Positions 17,571-26,607 are shown, counted from the stretch's first letter. The stretch is DNA of 64,000 nucleotides from Sulfitobacter sp. F26169L (GCF_026410285.1 NZ_JAPMLP010000002.1:441501-505500), one strand, 5' to 3'. Notes: generated from the sequence alone by a model not told the origin. Numbers and translations: made by a program.

Positions 17571-18059
17571 ATGAACAGCCAAGCGCGCTCTGCAAACGCA
17601 CATCCGGTACCGATAGCAAATGCCGATCTGCCCGAGAGGCTATGGTGCCGTACTGTCATTTTCCGACACGGACAGTGTGATCCCGCGGGTATTGTCTACA
17701 CGCCGGAGTTCTTTAATGTTTTCAATCAGGTGATCGAGGCATGGTTTTGCGAGCGGCTTGGCATCAACTATTATGACGTCCTCGGCCCCCGCCGTACGGG
17801 GCTGGGGTATGTGCGGGCGAACGCGACGTTCTTTGCACCTTGCACAATGGGGGATGAAGTTGATGTATTCGTTTCTGTGCCAAAAGTTGGAGGCAAATCC
17901 TATTCTCTGACGTTACACGCGATGAAGGGTGAAAAAGAGATGCTGCGCGGGGAATTTACAACTGTGGTCACATCGCTTGACTCGCATCGGTCCATTGATA
18001 TCCCGCAAGATATCAAAGACGCATTGTTAGAATATGCAAAGATCAATATAGAGCTGTAG
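17571..18059 (+). CDS. acyl-CoA thioesterase, 4-hydroxybenzoyl-CoA thioesterase family
   Basis: A 162-residue single hotdog-fold protein. The family signature HGQCDPAGIVYTPEFFN is intact, with the catalytic aspartate in CDPAG (about residue 38). These enzymes release aromatic acids from aryl-CoA esters. The ATG at 17571 follows gagg at a usual distance; a longer frame from 17478 gives a lysine-rich, unlikely leader. It is divergent from the gentisate operon, so hydrolysis of a hydroxybenzoyl-CoA or gentisyl-CoA is a reasonable guess. A ligase that would make such a thioester is not visible in the window. Confidence 0.85.
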   Translation: MNSQARSANAHPVPIANADLPERLWCRTVIFRHGQCDPAGIVYTPEFFNVFNQVIEAWFCERLGINYYDVLGPRRTGLGYVRANATFFAPCTMGDEVDVFVSVPKVGGKSYSLTLHAMKGEKEMLRGEFTTVVTSLDSHRSIDIPQDIKDALLEYAKINIEL

Positions 18060-18081
18060 AACTTCATGGGCCTCGGGGGGG

Positions 18082-18558
18082 GTGGCTATTTCAAAGCAAC
18101 CTGACGAACAGCGGACACGAGAACTGCGATTCTGGCTCAATATTCTTAGGGTCCACGATGTAATCTTTTCCGAGTTGAACAAAAGCTTGCGTGACAACGC
18201 AGGGATCGGTCTTGCGAAGCTTGATGTATTGGCCCAACTGATGCGGCATCCTGACGGAATGAGCATGGGGGATCTGTCCGTGGCGTTAAAAGTCACGAAC
18301 GGAAACGTTTCGGGGTTAGTAAACCGGCTGGTCAAAGACGGTTTAGTCAGCAAGGAAATCTCCGCCACGGATAGACGTTCTGTGAATGCGAAGTTGACCG
18401 AGGACGGCAGAGCTATTTTTGAAACGGCAATGCAGTTTCACGAAACCACCTTAGCTGAATGTATGGCCGATATTGGAGCAGAGACATTGATCGCGGTGGC
18501 AGAACCGCTTCGCCGGATTTCGGATAAGCTTAAGTTGAAAGGTGAAAAAGATGGGTAG
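18082..18558 (+). CDS. MarR-family transcriptional regulator (first of two)
   Basis: Encodes 158 residues with the MarR winged helix-turn-helix: LAKLDVLAQLMRHPDG, MSMGDLSVALKVTNGNVSGLVNRLVKDGLV (recognition helix) and the wing ISATDRRSVNAKLTEDG with the DxR motif. The start appears to be GTG at 18082, about 22 bp after the thioesterase stop. The 3' end overlaps the next MarR gene by eight bases. Probably controls the adjacent thioesterase and divergent TRAP/gentisate operon in response to an aromatic acid or CoA ester. Confidence 0.87.
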   Translation: MAISKQPDEQRTRELRFWLNILRVHDVIFSELNKSLRDNAGIGLAKLDVLAQLMRHPDGMSMGDLSVALKVTNGNVSGLVNRLVKDGLVSKEISATDRRSVNAKLTEDGRAIFETAMQFHETTLAECMADIGAETLIAVAEPLRRISDKLKLKGEKDG

Positions 18559-19030
18559 CCGTCAGTTGGAGCCGGTTACACTTCCTTTTTCGTCGCCGGA
18601 TGAGCTTGAGCAGTATCTTCCTTATCTGATTGCAAGGCTGGCGCATCGCTGGCGCCAGAACCAAGATCAAGAGTTATCTCCGCTCGATATTAAGGGGACA
18701 AACATGCGACTCCTGTCCTGTCTTTCAGCATTCGGAGAGCTGACGATTGGCGAGTTGTCAATTCTGGCCGTGACAGAGCAATCATCAGTAAGCAGGGCTG
18801 TAGAGCAACTGGTGGTATCGGGTCTCGCGGAGCGCAACGTGAGCAAGCTGGATCAACGTGTCAGGACGGTTGTATTGTCCCCTAAAGGCACTGAGAAACT
18901 TGCCGAAGTCGCAACCGTAATCAACCCGCTGTACAGTGCCCTGACAGAAGACATTGACCGCGATGATCTGCAGACTTGCATCAGTGTTTTGCAGCAGATT
19001 CTGGCACAAACCCGGGAAAATAGCATCTGA
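18551..19030 (+). CDS. MarR-family transcriptional regulator (second of two)
   Basis: A 159-residue MarR-type protein, clearly different in sequence from its neighbour. The HTH comprises MRLLSCLSAFGELTIGELS, EQSSVSRAVEQLVVSGLAER and the wing SKLDQRVRTVVLSPKG. The ATG at 18551 (MGSRQLEP) lies inside the preceding gene's last codons; a GTG nine bases upstream is an alternative. The stop is two bases from the convergent alpha-hydroxy acid dehydrogenase stop. Two overlapping, non-identical MarR genes could make a heterodimer or respond to different ligands; neither is demonstrated. Confidence 0.86.
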   Translation: MGSRQLEPVTLPFSSPDELEQYLPYLIARLAHRWRQNQDQELSPLDIKGTNMRLLSCLSAFGELTIGELSILAVTEQSSVSRAVEQLVVSGLAERNVSKLDQRVRTVVLSPKGTEKLAEVATVINPLYSALTEDIDRDDLQTCISVLQQILAQTRENSI

Positions 19031-19031
19031 G

Positions 19032-20162
19032 CTAGCTTGGCTTTCCTAGGTTTTGCGCAAGCACTTCGGCCAGTTGTTCAATCGGAACGCCCACCAAAGA
19101 CAGCGTGTTTTCCAGCTCTGATACAAGCAAATCAATCAACCCAGTGATATGTTGCTCTCCAACAGTGGCAGCATAAACAAACGGGCGCCCGATCAGGACC
19201 AAATCCGCGCCAAGTGCCAGGCACTTGGCAATATCATCACCGGACCGCACGCCGCCATCCACGATAATTGTCATTTTGTCACCTGCAACCTGCCGACAGG
19301 TAGATAACATTGCAGTAGGAGCAATTGCGCTATCAAGCTGCCGCCCGCCGTGATTGGAGAGGACAACGCCGTCGACGCCAAGTGTGACACAGTGCAAAAC
19401 ATCGTCAGGATGCAGCAGACCTTTAACAATCAGATGGCCATGCCAGCCTTCCCGCAGTTTTGCCACGTCTTCCCAAGTCATCGAAGGCGCACTCAGCAAT
19501 CGCATCGTGTCCGCAAAGCTGCGTTGCGCTTCACCTGACATAGGACCGAGATTGGCGAGCTCCGGTGTGCCTGCCAATGCCCGTTCAATGGCCCAGCGGG
19601 GGCGCAGGGCAAGCTGCCCGATGGTTTTCAACGTGAGACGCGGGGGGATTTGTAGCCCGTTTCGCACATCGCGCAATCGACGACCCGGCACCGGCGTATC
19701 GACGGTAAGCATCAATGTCTGACAACCTACGTCACGCGCGCGCTTGATCAGACTGTCATTCAGGGATTGCAGCTGCGTCGGATAGTATTGAAACCAAAAA
19801 TTCTCCTCGGCAACCTTTGCCACATCCTCAATGGATTGAGTTGCAGCCGTGCTAAGGATCATTGGAATATTACGTTCACACGCGGCGCGGCCCAGCATGG
19901 TCTCGGCCCCTTTGCGAACGAGTCCCAGCATGCCGATCGGAGCGACCCCAAACGGCGCACAATAGGATTTTCCCAGAACGTTGACTGAAGTTGAAGGGGA
20001 AGAAATGCCGTTTAAAGTCTTTGGAATGAATTTGATCTGTTCAAAGGCGTCACTGTTGTTACGCAGGGCGCGTTCCTGTCCGGATCCACCTGACACAAAG
20101 TCAAATACAAATCTGGGTAAATACCTTTGCGCTGCGATCTCAAGGTCACGTGTTTCGATCAT
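19032..20162 (-). CDS. FMN-dependent alpha-hydroxy acid dehydrogenase/oxidase (LldD/MdlB type)
   Basis: A 376-residue flavoprotein of the lactate dehydrogenase/mandelate dehydrogenase/glycolate oxidase family. Motifs visible: SGGSGQERALRNN, PFGVAPIGMLGL, WFQYYP, LTVDTPVPGRRLRD, the active-site VLSNHGGRQLD (catalytic His), and the phosphate-binding IIVDGGVRSGDDIAKCLALGA. It oxidises an L-2-hydroxy acid to the 2-oxo acid. Membrane association cannot be judged from sequence alone. Divergent TRAP genes about 1 kb away and the linked IclR regulator suggest uptake and oxidation of the same hydroxy acid. Confidence 0.9.
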   Translation of the reverse strand: MIETRDLEIAAQRYLPRFVFDFVSGGSGQERALRNNSDAFEQIKFIPKTLNGISSPSTSVNVLGKSYCAPFGVAPIGMLGLVRKGAETMLGRAACERNIPMILSTAATQSIEDVAKVAEENFWFQYYPTQLQSLNDSLIKRARDVGCQTLMLTVDTPVPGRRLRDVRNGLQIPPRLTLKTIGQLALRPRWAIERALAGTPELANLGPMSGEAQRSFADTMRLLSAPSMTWEDVAKLREGWHGHLIVKGLLHPDDVLHCVTLGVDGVVLSNHGGRQLDSAIAPTAMLSTCRQVAGDKMTIIVDGGVRSGDDIAKCLALGADLVLIGRPFVYAATVGEQHITGLIDLLVSELENTLSLVGVPIEQLAEVLAQNLGKPS

Positions 20163-20195
20163 AAGCCCCTCATAGATTAGCTGTTGGAAATCATC

Positions 20196-20972
20196 CTAGA
20201 ATGGCGCATCTGACAATTTTTGTGCTGCGTTCAGGAGGCTGTCGAGATTGTCTCTTTCAGAAGAAAAGAAGTTGGCATCTGTCGAAATGAACGAGATGGA
20301 GCACTGAATATTCCCATCAATTCCAAACACGGGAAACGCTGCGGCATAGAGGCCGGGGATCAAACCTCCGCTTGTTTTGCCGTAGCCGCGTGCGCGTGTC
20401 TCGGCGCATAATTCTGACACACCTGCTTCATCCATTCCCAGCATTTGCATCTCTTGATGCGTGATTTCTTCCGTTGCCCTACGCGGTAGGTAGGACAAAA
20501 AGATATGGCCGGATGCAGAGCGTAGCAAAGGCATCGTGGCCCCCAGACCAACGGTTAGAATTATTGGCGGTCCCCCGTGTTCATTTCTGATCAGAACCGG
20601 CCCGCGTTCGCCCCAGATAGCAAGATGACCGGATGTCTGATGTTTGGCGCACAGATCACGCAAAGACTCTGATGCGCGGTGAATAAGATCATTGTTGCTA
20701 ATCGCTGTAACGCCAAGGCGCAGCGCCATGGGACCAAGGCTGTAGAGACCAGTCTCTTTGTTCTGTGCGGCAAGGCCGGATGCCACGAGGCTCGTCAGAT
20801 AACGGTGGGCTTTGGCTGATTGTAAACCTGCAATTCTGGCGATGTCTTTCAACTGGGCGGGCCGCCGTAGGTCGCACATCGCATCCAGTACGGAGGCGGC
20901 GACATCGACCGCTTGAACGCTGCTGCGCCGGCTATCAGTTGGGGAGCTTTGATCCGTTGTGATGGCTGTCAT
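20196..20972 (-). CDS. IclR-family transcriptional regulator
   Basis: Encodes about 258 residues: an N-terminal winged HTH (AVDVAASVLDAMCDLRRPAQLKDIA and AKAHRYLTSLVASGLAA) and a C-terminal GAF-like effector domain (LRSASGHIFLSYLP and RARGYGKTSGGLIPGLYAAAFPVFG). The ATG at 20972 or the GTG at 20981 may start it. The gene is divergent from a TRAP transporter and 33 bp upstream of the alpha-hydroxy acid dehydrogenase on the same strand, so it most likely regulates both. Confidence 0.88.
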   Translation of the reverse strand: MTAITTDQSSPTDSRRSSVQAVDVAASVLDAMCDLRRPAQLKDIARIAGLQSAKAHRYLTSLVASGLAAQNKETGLYSLGPMALRLGVTAISNNDLIHRASESLRDLCAKHQTSGHLAIWGERGPVLIRNEHGGPPIILTVGLGATMPLLRSASGHIFLSYLPRRATEEITHQEMQMLGMDEAGVSELCAETRARGYGKTSGGLIPGLYAAAFPVFGIDGNIQCSISFISTDANFFSSERDNLDSLLNAAQKLSDAPF

Positions 20973-21002
20973 CCGGTGCACCTGAAAAGAGATTAGAGAA
21001 TG

Positions 21003-21030
21003 TTACGCATTGCGATACACATTACGCGAT
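21003..21030. promoter_or_regulatory. candidate IclR operator in divergent promoter region
   Basis: Two TTACGC hexamers occur 19 bp apart (21003 and 21022), about two helical turns, with a small palindrome (cgcattgcg) in the first unit. They lie between the IclR gene and the divergent TRAP operon, where IclR-type regulators usually bind. Assignment is by position and repeat pattern only. Confidence 0.35.
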
Positions 21031-21201
21031 GATAAATAAAAGTGCGAGAGGCTTCTTGAGATATAAATTTCGGGGTTGCTTCAAATCAGAAACGACCCTT
21101 CAATCGGGATCAAAGCTGACGCAAAGCTGGCTAGTTTGGGCCTATCCCTTTGCGCAACAGCATCACTTAGGGCCAGCAAAAGGCCGAAACGGGAGAGAGA
21201 G

Positions 21202-22248
21202 ATGACATTTAAAATGAACCGCAGAACCGCGCTTAAAACAGGCGCAGCAAGCCTTGCCGTTGCTGCAATCGCGCGGCCCGCATTCGCAAACGCGGAAATC
21301 ACACTTAAGATGAGTAACTATCTGCCGCCGATGCACGGGTTCACAAGAGATTTCATGATTCCTTTTGGTGAAGAACTGGCTGAGCGGACAGGCGGCAAGG
21401 TCGAGGTCGAGGTTCTGGATGCGACCACCGCGTTTGGCAAAATTGACCGTCAGGCTGACCAGGTGCGTGCGGGGGTTGTCGACATTGCTTTGGGCCTCAA
21501 CGGCATTCCGCGTGACCGCTTTGTCGCCAGCTCCATCATGGAGATGCCTTTCCTCGTACAAAACGCGGGCTCCGGCTCCAGAGCGATGTGGGAGCTGTTT
21601 AAAGAGGGTGCGTTTGGAGACGAATACAACAACTTCCACGTACTTGGGTTGATGGTTCACAACGGTGGCCTGATTCACACAACGGATAAGCCGGTGCGCG
21701 CGCTTGAAGATCTGGCAGGTCTGCGCCTGCGTACCCCAAGCCCTGCAGTATCTGCTATGCTTGAAAATCTGGGTGCTTCACCCGTCGGCATGCCGCCCTC
21801 GGCGATTTATGAAAACCTGCAAAAGGGTTCACTGGACGGCGCGATTACCACTTGGGACTTGGTCGGTGCGATCCGCGCAAACGAAGTGTTGAAGTATCAC
21901 ACGGATGCCGCGGCCTACGCGGCCGGATTTCACATCTTGATGAACAAGAAAAAATATGAAGGCCTGCCCGGTGACGTGCGCGGGGTTCTGGATGACATGA
22001 CCGGTGACGCATTGGTCGCCAAAATGGGCGATTGGTGGGATGCTTGGGACAAGCGTGGCAAGGACGACGCGATTGAGCGTGGCAACGAAATTATCACGAT
22101 TGACGATGCCACCCGCGCCGAGTGGAAGGCTAGCCTCGAGCCAATGACCAATGATTTTCTAGAAAGCCTCAAAGCTCAGGGAGTCGTGGACCCGCAGGCA
22201 ATCTACCAGCGTGCGCAGGAACTGATCGCTCAGTTTGAGACTGCGTAA
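21202..22248 (+). CDS. TRAP transporter substrate-binding protein (DctP) with Tat-like signal
   Basis: A 348-residue periplasmic binding protein. The N-terminus MNRRTALKTGAASLAV has a twin-arginine motif (RRTALK) and an Ala-rich h-region ending AFANAE, so export by the Tat pathway is likely. The mature part begins ITLKMSNYLPPMHGFTRD; the conserved substrate-carboxylate Arg lies in LAGLRLRTPSPAVSAML. The ATG at 21202 follows gggagagaga; the longer frame from 21076 is not family-like. It heads dctPQM and is divergent from the IclR gene. The ligand may be the hydroxy acid oxidised by the neighbouring flavoenzyme. Confidence 0.92.
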   Translation: MTFKMNRRTALKTGAASLAVAAIARPAFANAEITLKMSNYLPPMHGFTRDFMIPFGEELAERTGGKVEVEVLDATTAFGKIDRQADQVRAGVVDIALGLNGIPRDRFVASSIMEMPFLVQNAGSGSRAMWELFKEGAFGDEYNNFHVLGLMVHNGGLIHTTDKPVRALEDLAGLRLRTPSPAVSAMLENLGASPVGMPPSAIYENLQKGSLDGAITTWDLVGAIRANEVLKYHTDAAAYAAGFHILMNKKKYEGLPGDVRGVLDDMTGDALVAKMGDWWDAWDKRGKDDAIERGNEIITIDDATRAEWKASLEPMTNDFLESLKAQGVVDPQAIYQRAQELIAQFETA

Positions 22249-22260
22249 GCGTTTGATAAC

Positions 22261-22806
22261 ATGACCAAGCCCGAAAAAAATGGACGCGGATCGCCGAGCA
22301 ATTCGGCGATCCATAAAGTACAAGCCATTCTGGACCGGATCACGATGATCGGCGCGCTTCTTGGCGTGACTGTGCTGACGGTCGCGATCATTGTCGTTGT
22401 TGGAGATATTATTTGGCGCCGGATAGGTGGCGGTTCCTTTATCGGTGCCGTTGATTTGACTCAGTTAAGTGTTGTGATCGCGGCGTCTATGTCGATTCCC
22501 TATGCGTTCACCAAAGGCGCTCATGTCAAAATTGATCTGCTTGCCGGCATCATGAGCGACCGGATCAAGGTGTTACTGGACGTCATGGCAGCCTTGTTCG
22601 GTGCAGCGCTTTTGGCCTTTCTGCTTTGGCTGACCTGGGGCCGCGCGATGGAGATTTGGGGCTACGGCGATGTCTCCCAGGATCTTGCGATCCCGATGAT
22701 CCTCTATTGGGGCGCACTTGTCGTCGGCCTGAGCTTGTCAGTGCTGGCGTGCCTTCTGGCTGCTGCCAAAACTCTAATCACAAGGAAAACAACAGATGGC
22801 GATTGA
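22261..22806 (+). CDS. TRAP transporter small permease (DctQ)
   Basis: A 181-residue protein with four predicted helices (about residues 28-52, 68-88, 104-128, 140-165) after a polar N-terminus. The segment SIPYAFTKGAHVKIDLLAGIM is the DctQ pattern. The gene begins 12 bp after the DctP stop and its last 11 bases overlap the large permease gene, so the three are co-translated. Confidence 0.9.
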   Translation: MTKPEKNGRGSPSNSAIHKVQAILDRITMIGALLGVTVLTVAIIVVVGDIIWRRIGGGSFIGAVDLTQLSVVIAASMSIPYAFTKGAHVKIDLLAGIMSDRIKVLLDVMAALFGAALLAFLLWLTWGRAMEIWGYGDVSQDLAIPMILYWGALVVGLSLSVLACLLAAAKTLITRKTTDGD

Positions 22807-24103
22807 GTTTGCGGGACTATTTGGTTTCATCGCGGCACTTGTGCTGGTTTTGCTCCGTGTTCCTGTCTCGATAGCCATGATCGGGGTCGGCATCATCGGG
22901 GTGCTGCTCCTTGAGGACTGGAGCACGGCCAACTATGTGATGGCCAGTCTGCCATTTGAAGCGATTGTTCCTTACGGCTTGTCGGTTGTACCCCTCTTTA
23001 TCTTCATGGGAGTTTTCGCCAGCTATTCAGGGTTGTCCGAAAATCTGTTCAAAGGGATCGTCGCCTTTGCGGGACACCGGCCCGGCGGTCTTGCCTCCGC
23101 TACAATCGGTGCTTGCGCGGTGTTCGGTGCAATCAGCGGATCTTCTCTTGCTACCTGTGCAACCATGGGGCGGGTTGCACTGCCCGAGATGGCAAGCCGT
23201 CAATACTCTGATGCTTTGGCAGGTGCCGCCGTAGCTGCAGGCGGAACACTGGGTGTTCTTATTCCACCTTCTATCTTGTTGGTGATATATGCGCTGATGA
23301 CCGAGCAATCAATCGGCGCTTTGTTCGCAGGAGCGATGATCCCCGGGATTTTGGCTGCAATGCTCTACATTGTGGCAATCCGTTTGCAGGTTTGGCAAAA
23401 GCCCGAACTCGGCCCGAAAACCGAGCGGATTCCCTGGGGCGAGCGCGTGCCCTACGTATTGCAGATGTGGGATGCGGTTGCACTGATTGTGCTGGTGATC
23501 GGCGGCATCTATGCGGGATTATTTTCACCAACTGAAGCTGCTGCTGTTGGGGCGGGCGGTGCGGTTCTGTTCACGGCGCTTCGTGGCAGACTGACGTTGG
23601 ATGTGCTGCGCAAAGGGATGCTGGAGACAGCATCAATGACTGGAATGATCTTTCTCATCCTGATTGGCGCCGCATTATTCAACTTCTTCATTGAAGCAAG
23701 CGGAATGACACAGGCGTTGGTTGGCTGGATCACCACACAGGGTTTTGCGCCGCTTACGGTTATTCTGATCCTGCTTCTGTTCTATCTGGTGCTTGGATGT
23801 TTTATGGACAGCCTTTCGATGATTCTGCTTACAGTTGTTCCTGCTTTCACGGTTGTCACAGGGCTTGGCTATGATCCGATCTGGTTTGGTGTCCTTATGG
23901 TCTCTGTCGTTGAAATCGGACTGATCACACCTCCTATCGGGATGAATCTATTCGTCATCCAGGGTGTGTCGCCCACCCTCACGATAGGTAAGGTCTCAAG
24001 GGGAATTCTGCCGTTTATCGCAGCAGACGCACTTCGTGTTTGCCTAATCTTGTTTCTTCCGGCCCTAGTTTTGTGGTTGCCAAATTGGCTTGGCTTGGGC
24101 TGA
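22796..24103 (+). CDS. TRAP transporter large permease (DctM)
   Basis: A 435-residue multi-spanning permease with DctM signatures: SVVPLFIFMGVFASYSGLS, FGAISGSSLATCATMGRVALPEM, GGTLGVLIPPSILLVIYALM and the C-terminal LITPPIGMNLFVIQGV. It forms the second complete TRAP system of the window and is clearly distinct from the first at the sequence level. The ATG at 22796 sits inside the end of dctQ. Downstream lies a gene-poor stretch with no clear terminator. Confidence 0.93.
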   Translation: MAIEFAGLFGFIAALVLVLLRVPVSIAMIGVGIIGVLLLEDWSTANYVMASLPFEAIVPYGLSVVPLFIFMGVFASYSGLSENLFKGIVAFAGHRPGGLASATIGACAVFGAISGSSLATCATMGRVALPEMASRQYSDALAGAAVAAGGTLGVLIPPSILLVIYALMTEQSIGALFAGAMIPGILAAMLYIVAIRLQVWQKPELGPKTERIPWGERVPYVLQMWDAVALIVLVIGGIYAGLFSPTEAAAVGAGGAVLFTALRGRLTLDVLRKGMLETASMTGMIFLILIGAALFNFFIEASGMTQALVGWITTQGFAPLTVILILLLFYLVLGCFMDSLSMILLTVVPAFTVVTGLGYDPIWFGVLMVSVVEIGLITPPIGMNLFVIQGVSPTLTIGKVSRGILPFIAADALRVCLILFLPALVLWLPNWLGLG

Positions 24104-24570
24104 AAAAACTACGGAGTTTCAGACGAAGTTATCAATGTAAAGGAACCAGATCCTCTGTCAGACCAAAGCCAATCAGGATCTGCTTTGCTTTGCCCGAAAT
24201 TATCCGAATCTGTTTGAGGATGACCAGCTTCTCACGACTTTAAAAGGGCAGGAACCTAGTGAGAGGCTCGCAAGGATTTGTATGCGGTAACTGATCAACT
24301 CTGGGACAGTTCAAACACAAATCAAAATTTAGCCGGAGGGATCAACCAGCCGCTAAATCGTCGCGAGCTTTGATCGAAAATAGCAGTAAACTCTGGTGCA
24401 TTCATAGAGATACGCCTATTCAGCCAACAGCAGACGAGTGAGGGCTGAAAGATCTTTTAGTATCGACGAGACATCTTTGGTATTACGTCATTTTTTCGTC
24501 AAGGTCATCACCGGGAAGACCAAAATCGAAAACTTCGAAATCGATTTACTATATTGAACTACGGAAAAAT
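24104..24570. other. gene-poor interval next to tRNA-Leu, possible gene remnants
   Basis: No intact gene recognised. An open frame without a start codon (24141-24287, plus strand) gives a protein-like translation including CFARNYPNLFEDDQLLTTLK, which may be the tail of a decayed gene. A 27-codon frame on the minus strand (24405-24322, MNAPEFTAIFDQ..) has an ATG but no good ribosome site. Base composition is more AT-rich than the flanks. The interval touches the 3' end of the tRNA, a common integration target, but no integrase or repeat of the tRNA end was seen. Confidence 0.35.
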
Positions 24571-24656
24571 TGGTGCCCAGAAGAGGACTCGAACCTCCAC
24601 ACCGTTGCCAGTACTAGCACCTGAAGCTAGCGCGTCTACCATTCCGCCATCTGGGC
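24571..24656 (-). tRNA. tRNA-Leu(CAG)
   Basis: Read on the minus strand, the sequence begins GCCCAGATGGCGGAATGG and ends with TTCGAGTCC T-arm, TCTGGGC acceptor pairing, discriminator A and an encoded CCA. The anticodon arm is CTAGC-TTCAGGT-GCTAG, giving anticodon CAG (Leu, codon CUG). A long variable arm follows, as expected for a class II tRNA. It spans 86 nt including CCA. Confidence 0.96.
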
Positions 24657-24823
24657 ACAACTTGTAAGGGCTGCATTTAAGGGTCTGCGGCGGCGGTGTC
24701 AATTGCATTTGTTGCCGGAATACAGAGTAATTTGATGTTGATTGGCGCAACCGCTTTTTGCGCCTTGTTTGGAGGGCTGTGCAGGGGTACACCCGTGCCG
24801 GACAATCGTTGAGGGTATGCATC

Positions 24824-25804
24824 ATGTCTAAGCTGGTTACGATCTATGGCGGTTCAGGTTTTGTCGGGCGTTATGTCGCCCGCCGGATGGCCAAAGAAGG
24901 CTGGCGTGTGCGGGTAGCCGTGCGCCGCCCCAATGAGGCGCTATTTGTGCGAACATACGGTGTTGTCGGTCAGGTGGAGCCTGTGTTGTGCAACATTCGT
25001 GATGATGCTTCGGTTGCGGCAGTGATGCAGGGGGCTGATGCGGTTGTGAATTGCGTTGGTGTTCTGGCTGAAGCCGGGAAAAATACATTTGATGCGGTTC
25101 AGTCCGAGGGGCCGGCACGGATCGCCCGTCTGGCCAGGGAGGCAGGCATTACGCGGATGGTTCATGTCTCTGCGATCGGTGCCGATATGGAAAACGAGAG
25201 CAATTATGCCCGCACCAAAGCCGAAGGTGAGGCAGGCGTGTTGAAACACCAGCCTGATGCAATGATCTTGCGGCCTTCTATTGTTTTTGGGCCGGAGGAC
25301 GAGTTTTTTAACCGGTTTGCAAATATGGCGCGCTTTGGACCAGTATTGCCGGTTGTTGGCGCGAATACGCTGTTTCAGCCCGTCTATGTGGATGATGTCG
25401 CGAAAGCGGCCGTTATGGGTGTGCTGGATGACATCAGCGGCGTGTATGAGTTGGGTGGTCCTGTTACCAAGACGTTCCGCGAGTTGATGCAGCATATGCT
25501 GGAAGAAATCCGCCGTCGCCGTTTGGTTCTGAACATTCCGTTCCCTATCGCGCGGATCATGGCGTTCGGTTTTGATATGGTGCAAGCAATATCGCTCGGC
25601 CTGATCAAAAGCCCGATCACACGGGATCAGGTAAAGAATCTGCGCAACGATAATGTTGCGGCCGAAGATGCACAGGGGTTTGACGCATTGGGGATCACCC
25701 CCACTGCCATGATCTCTGTTCTGCCCGAATATATGTGGCGCTTCCGCCCGTCGGGCCAGTATGACGCCATCAAGGAATCTGCACGCAACCTGCGTTCCAG
25801 CTGA
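24824..25804 (+). CDS. NDUFA9-like NAD(P)-binding protein (atypical SDR)
   Basis: A 326-residue Rossmann-fold protein of the complex I NDUFA9 subunit/NAD-dependent epimerase group: the nucleotide motif [21 protein letters not shown] at the N-terminus, [10 protein letters not shown], and [24 protein letters not shown], in which the usual SDR Tyr-Lys pair is present. Bacterial relatives may have quinone-related or complex I assembly roles; the function here is not known. The ATG at 24824 is chosen over a longer frame from 24758. Its TGA overlaps the uppP ATG (TGATG), suggesting coupling. Confidence 0.85.
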   Translation: MSKLVTIYGGSGFVGRYVARRMAKEGWRVRVAVRRPNEALFVRTYGVVGQVEPVLCNIRDDASVAAVMQGADAVVNCVGVLAEAGKNTFDAVQSEGPARIARLAREAGITRMVHVSAIGADMENESNYARTKAEGEAGVLKHQPDAMILRPSIVFGPEDEFFNRFANMARFGPVLPVVGANTLFQPVYVDDVAKAAVMGVLDDISGVYELGGPVTKTFRELMQHMLEEIRRRRLVLNIPFPIARIMAFGFDMVQAISLGLIKSPITRDQVKNLRNDNVAAEDAQGFDALGITPTAMISVLPEYMWRFRPSGQYDAIKESARNLRSS

Positions 25805-26607
25805 TGGAAAACACCACGATTGTTGCGGCCTTTCTGGGGTTACTGGAAGGGTTGACCGAGTTTATCCCTGTCTCCTCAACGGGGCATATCCTGTTGGCGG
25901 GGCATTTTCTGGGTTTTGAATCTGCCGGGAAAACGTTTGAAGTTGTTATCCAGCTGGGTGCGGTCCTTGCGATCCTGACGCTTTATTCCGCGCGGCTTGC
26001 CTCCGTCTTTGCGGCTGCGCCACATGACCCACAGGCGCGGCGGTTTATCTGGTCGGTATTGCTTGCGTTTTTGCCTGCCGTGGTCATTGGAGTTATGGCG
26101 CACGGGTTCATCAAGGAGGTCTTGTTCGAGACACCGATGTTGATTGCCGTGATGCTGATTCTAGGCGGCGTTGTGCTGGTGTTTGTCGATCGGGTTGCGC
26201 CCGAACCCAGGTATGATGATGCCATGAAGTTGCCAATCGCGATGACAGTGAAAATCGGATTTATCCAATGCTTGGCAATGGTGCCTGGTGTGTCGCGCTC
26301 CGGTGCTACGATAGTGGGCGCACTGATGCTCGGCGCGAGCAAGCGCGCAGCGGCAGAGTTTTCCTTCTTTTTGTCGATGCCCACAATGGCGGGTGCTTTT
26401 GCTTATGACCTCTACAAGAATCGCGATGTATTGGATGTTTCCGCGATGGGGGAAATCGCAATTGGCTTTGTGATGGCGTTTATCAGCGCGGTTTTGGTGG
26501 TCAAATGGCTGTTGGGGTATGTCAGCCGACATGGGTATGCACTTTTCGGATGGTGGCGGATTGTCATTGGATCCATCGCATTAGCCTTTCTTGTCAGCGG
26601 CTTCTAA
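25804..26607 (+). CDS. uppP: undecaprenyl-diphosphatase UppP (BacA)
   Basis: A 267-residue integral membrane phosphatase recycling undecaprenyl pyrophosphate for peptidoglycan and polysaccharide synthesis. Both signature motifs are visible: [20 protein letters not shown] near the N-terminus and [30 protein letters not shown] in the middle (catalytic Glu, Ser and Arg). About eight membrane helices are predicted by eye and length is typical. It is coupled to the upstream NDUFA9-like gene. Confidence 0.96.
   Translation: MENTTIVAAFLGLLEGLTEFIPVSSTGHILLAGHFLGFESAGKTFEVVIQLGAVLAILTLYSARLASVFAAAPHDPQARRFIWSVLLAFLPAVVIGVMAHGFIKEVLFETPMLIAVMLILGGVVLVFVDRVAPEPRYDDAMKLPIAMTVKIGFIQCLAMVPGVSRSGATIVGALMLGASKRAAAEFSFFLSMPTMAGAFAYDLYKNRDVLDVSAMGEIAIGFVMAFISAVLVVKWLLGYVSRHGYALFGWWRIVIGSIALAFLVSGF

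Noticed and set aside
24141..24290. Protein-like frame after the second TRAP operon
   Set aside because: No start codon in frame and a stop just upstream; kept only as a possible remnant in the interval entry.
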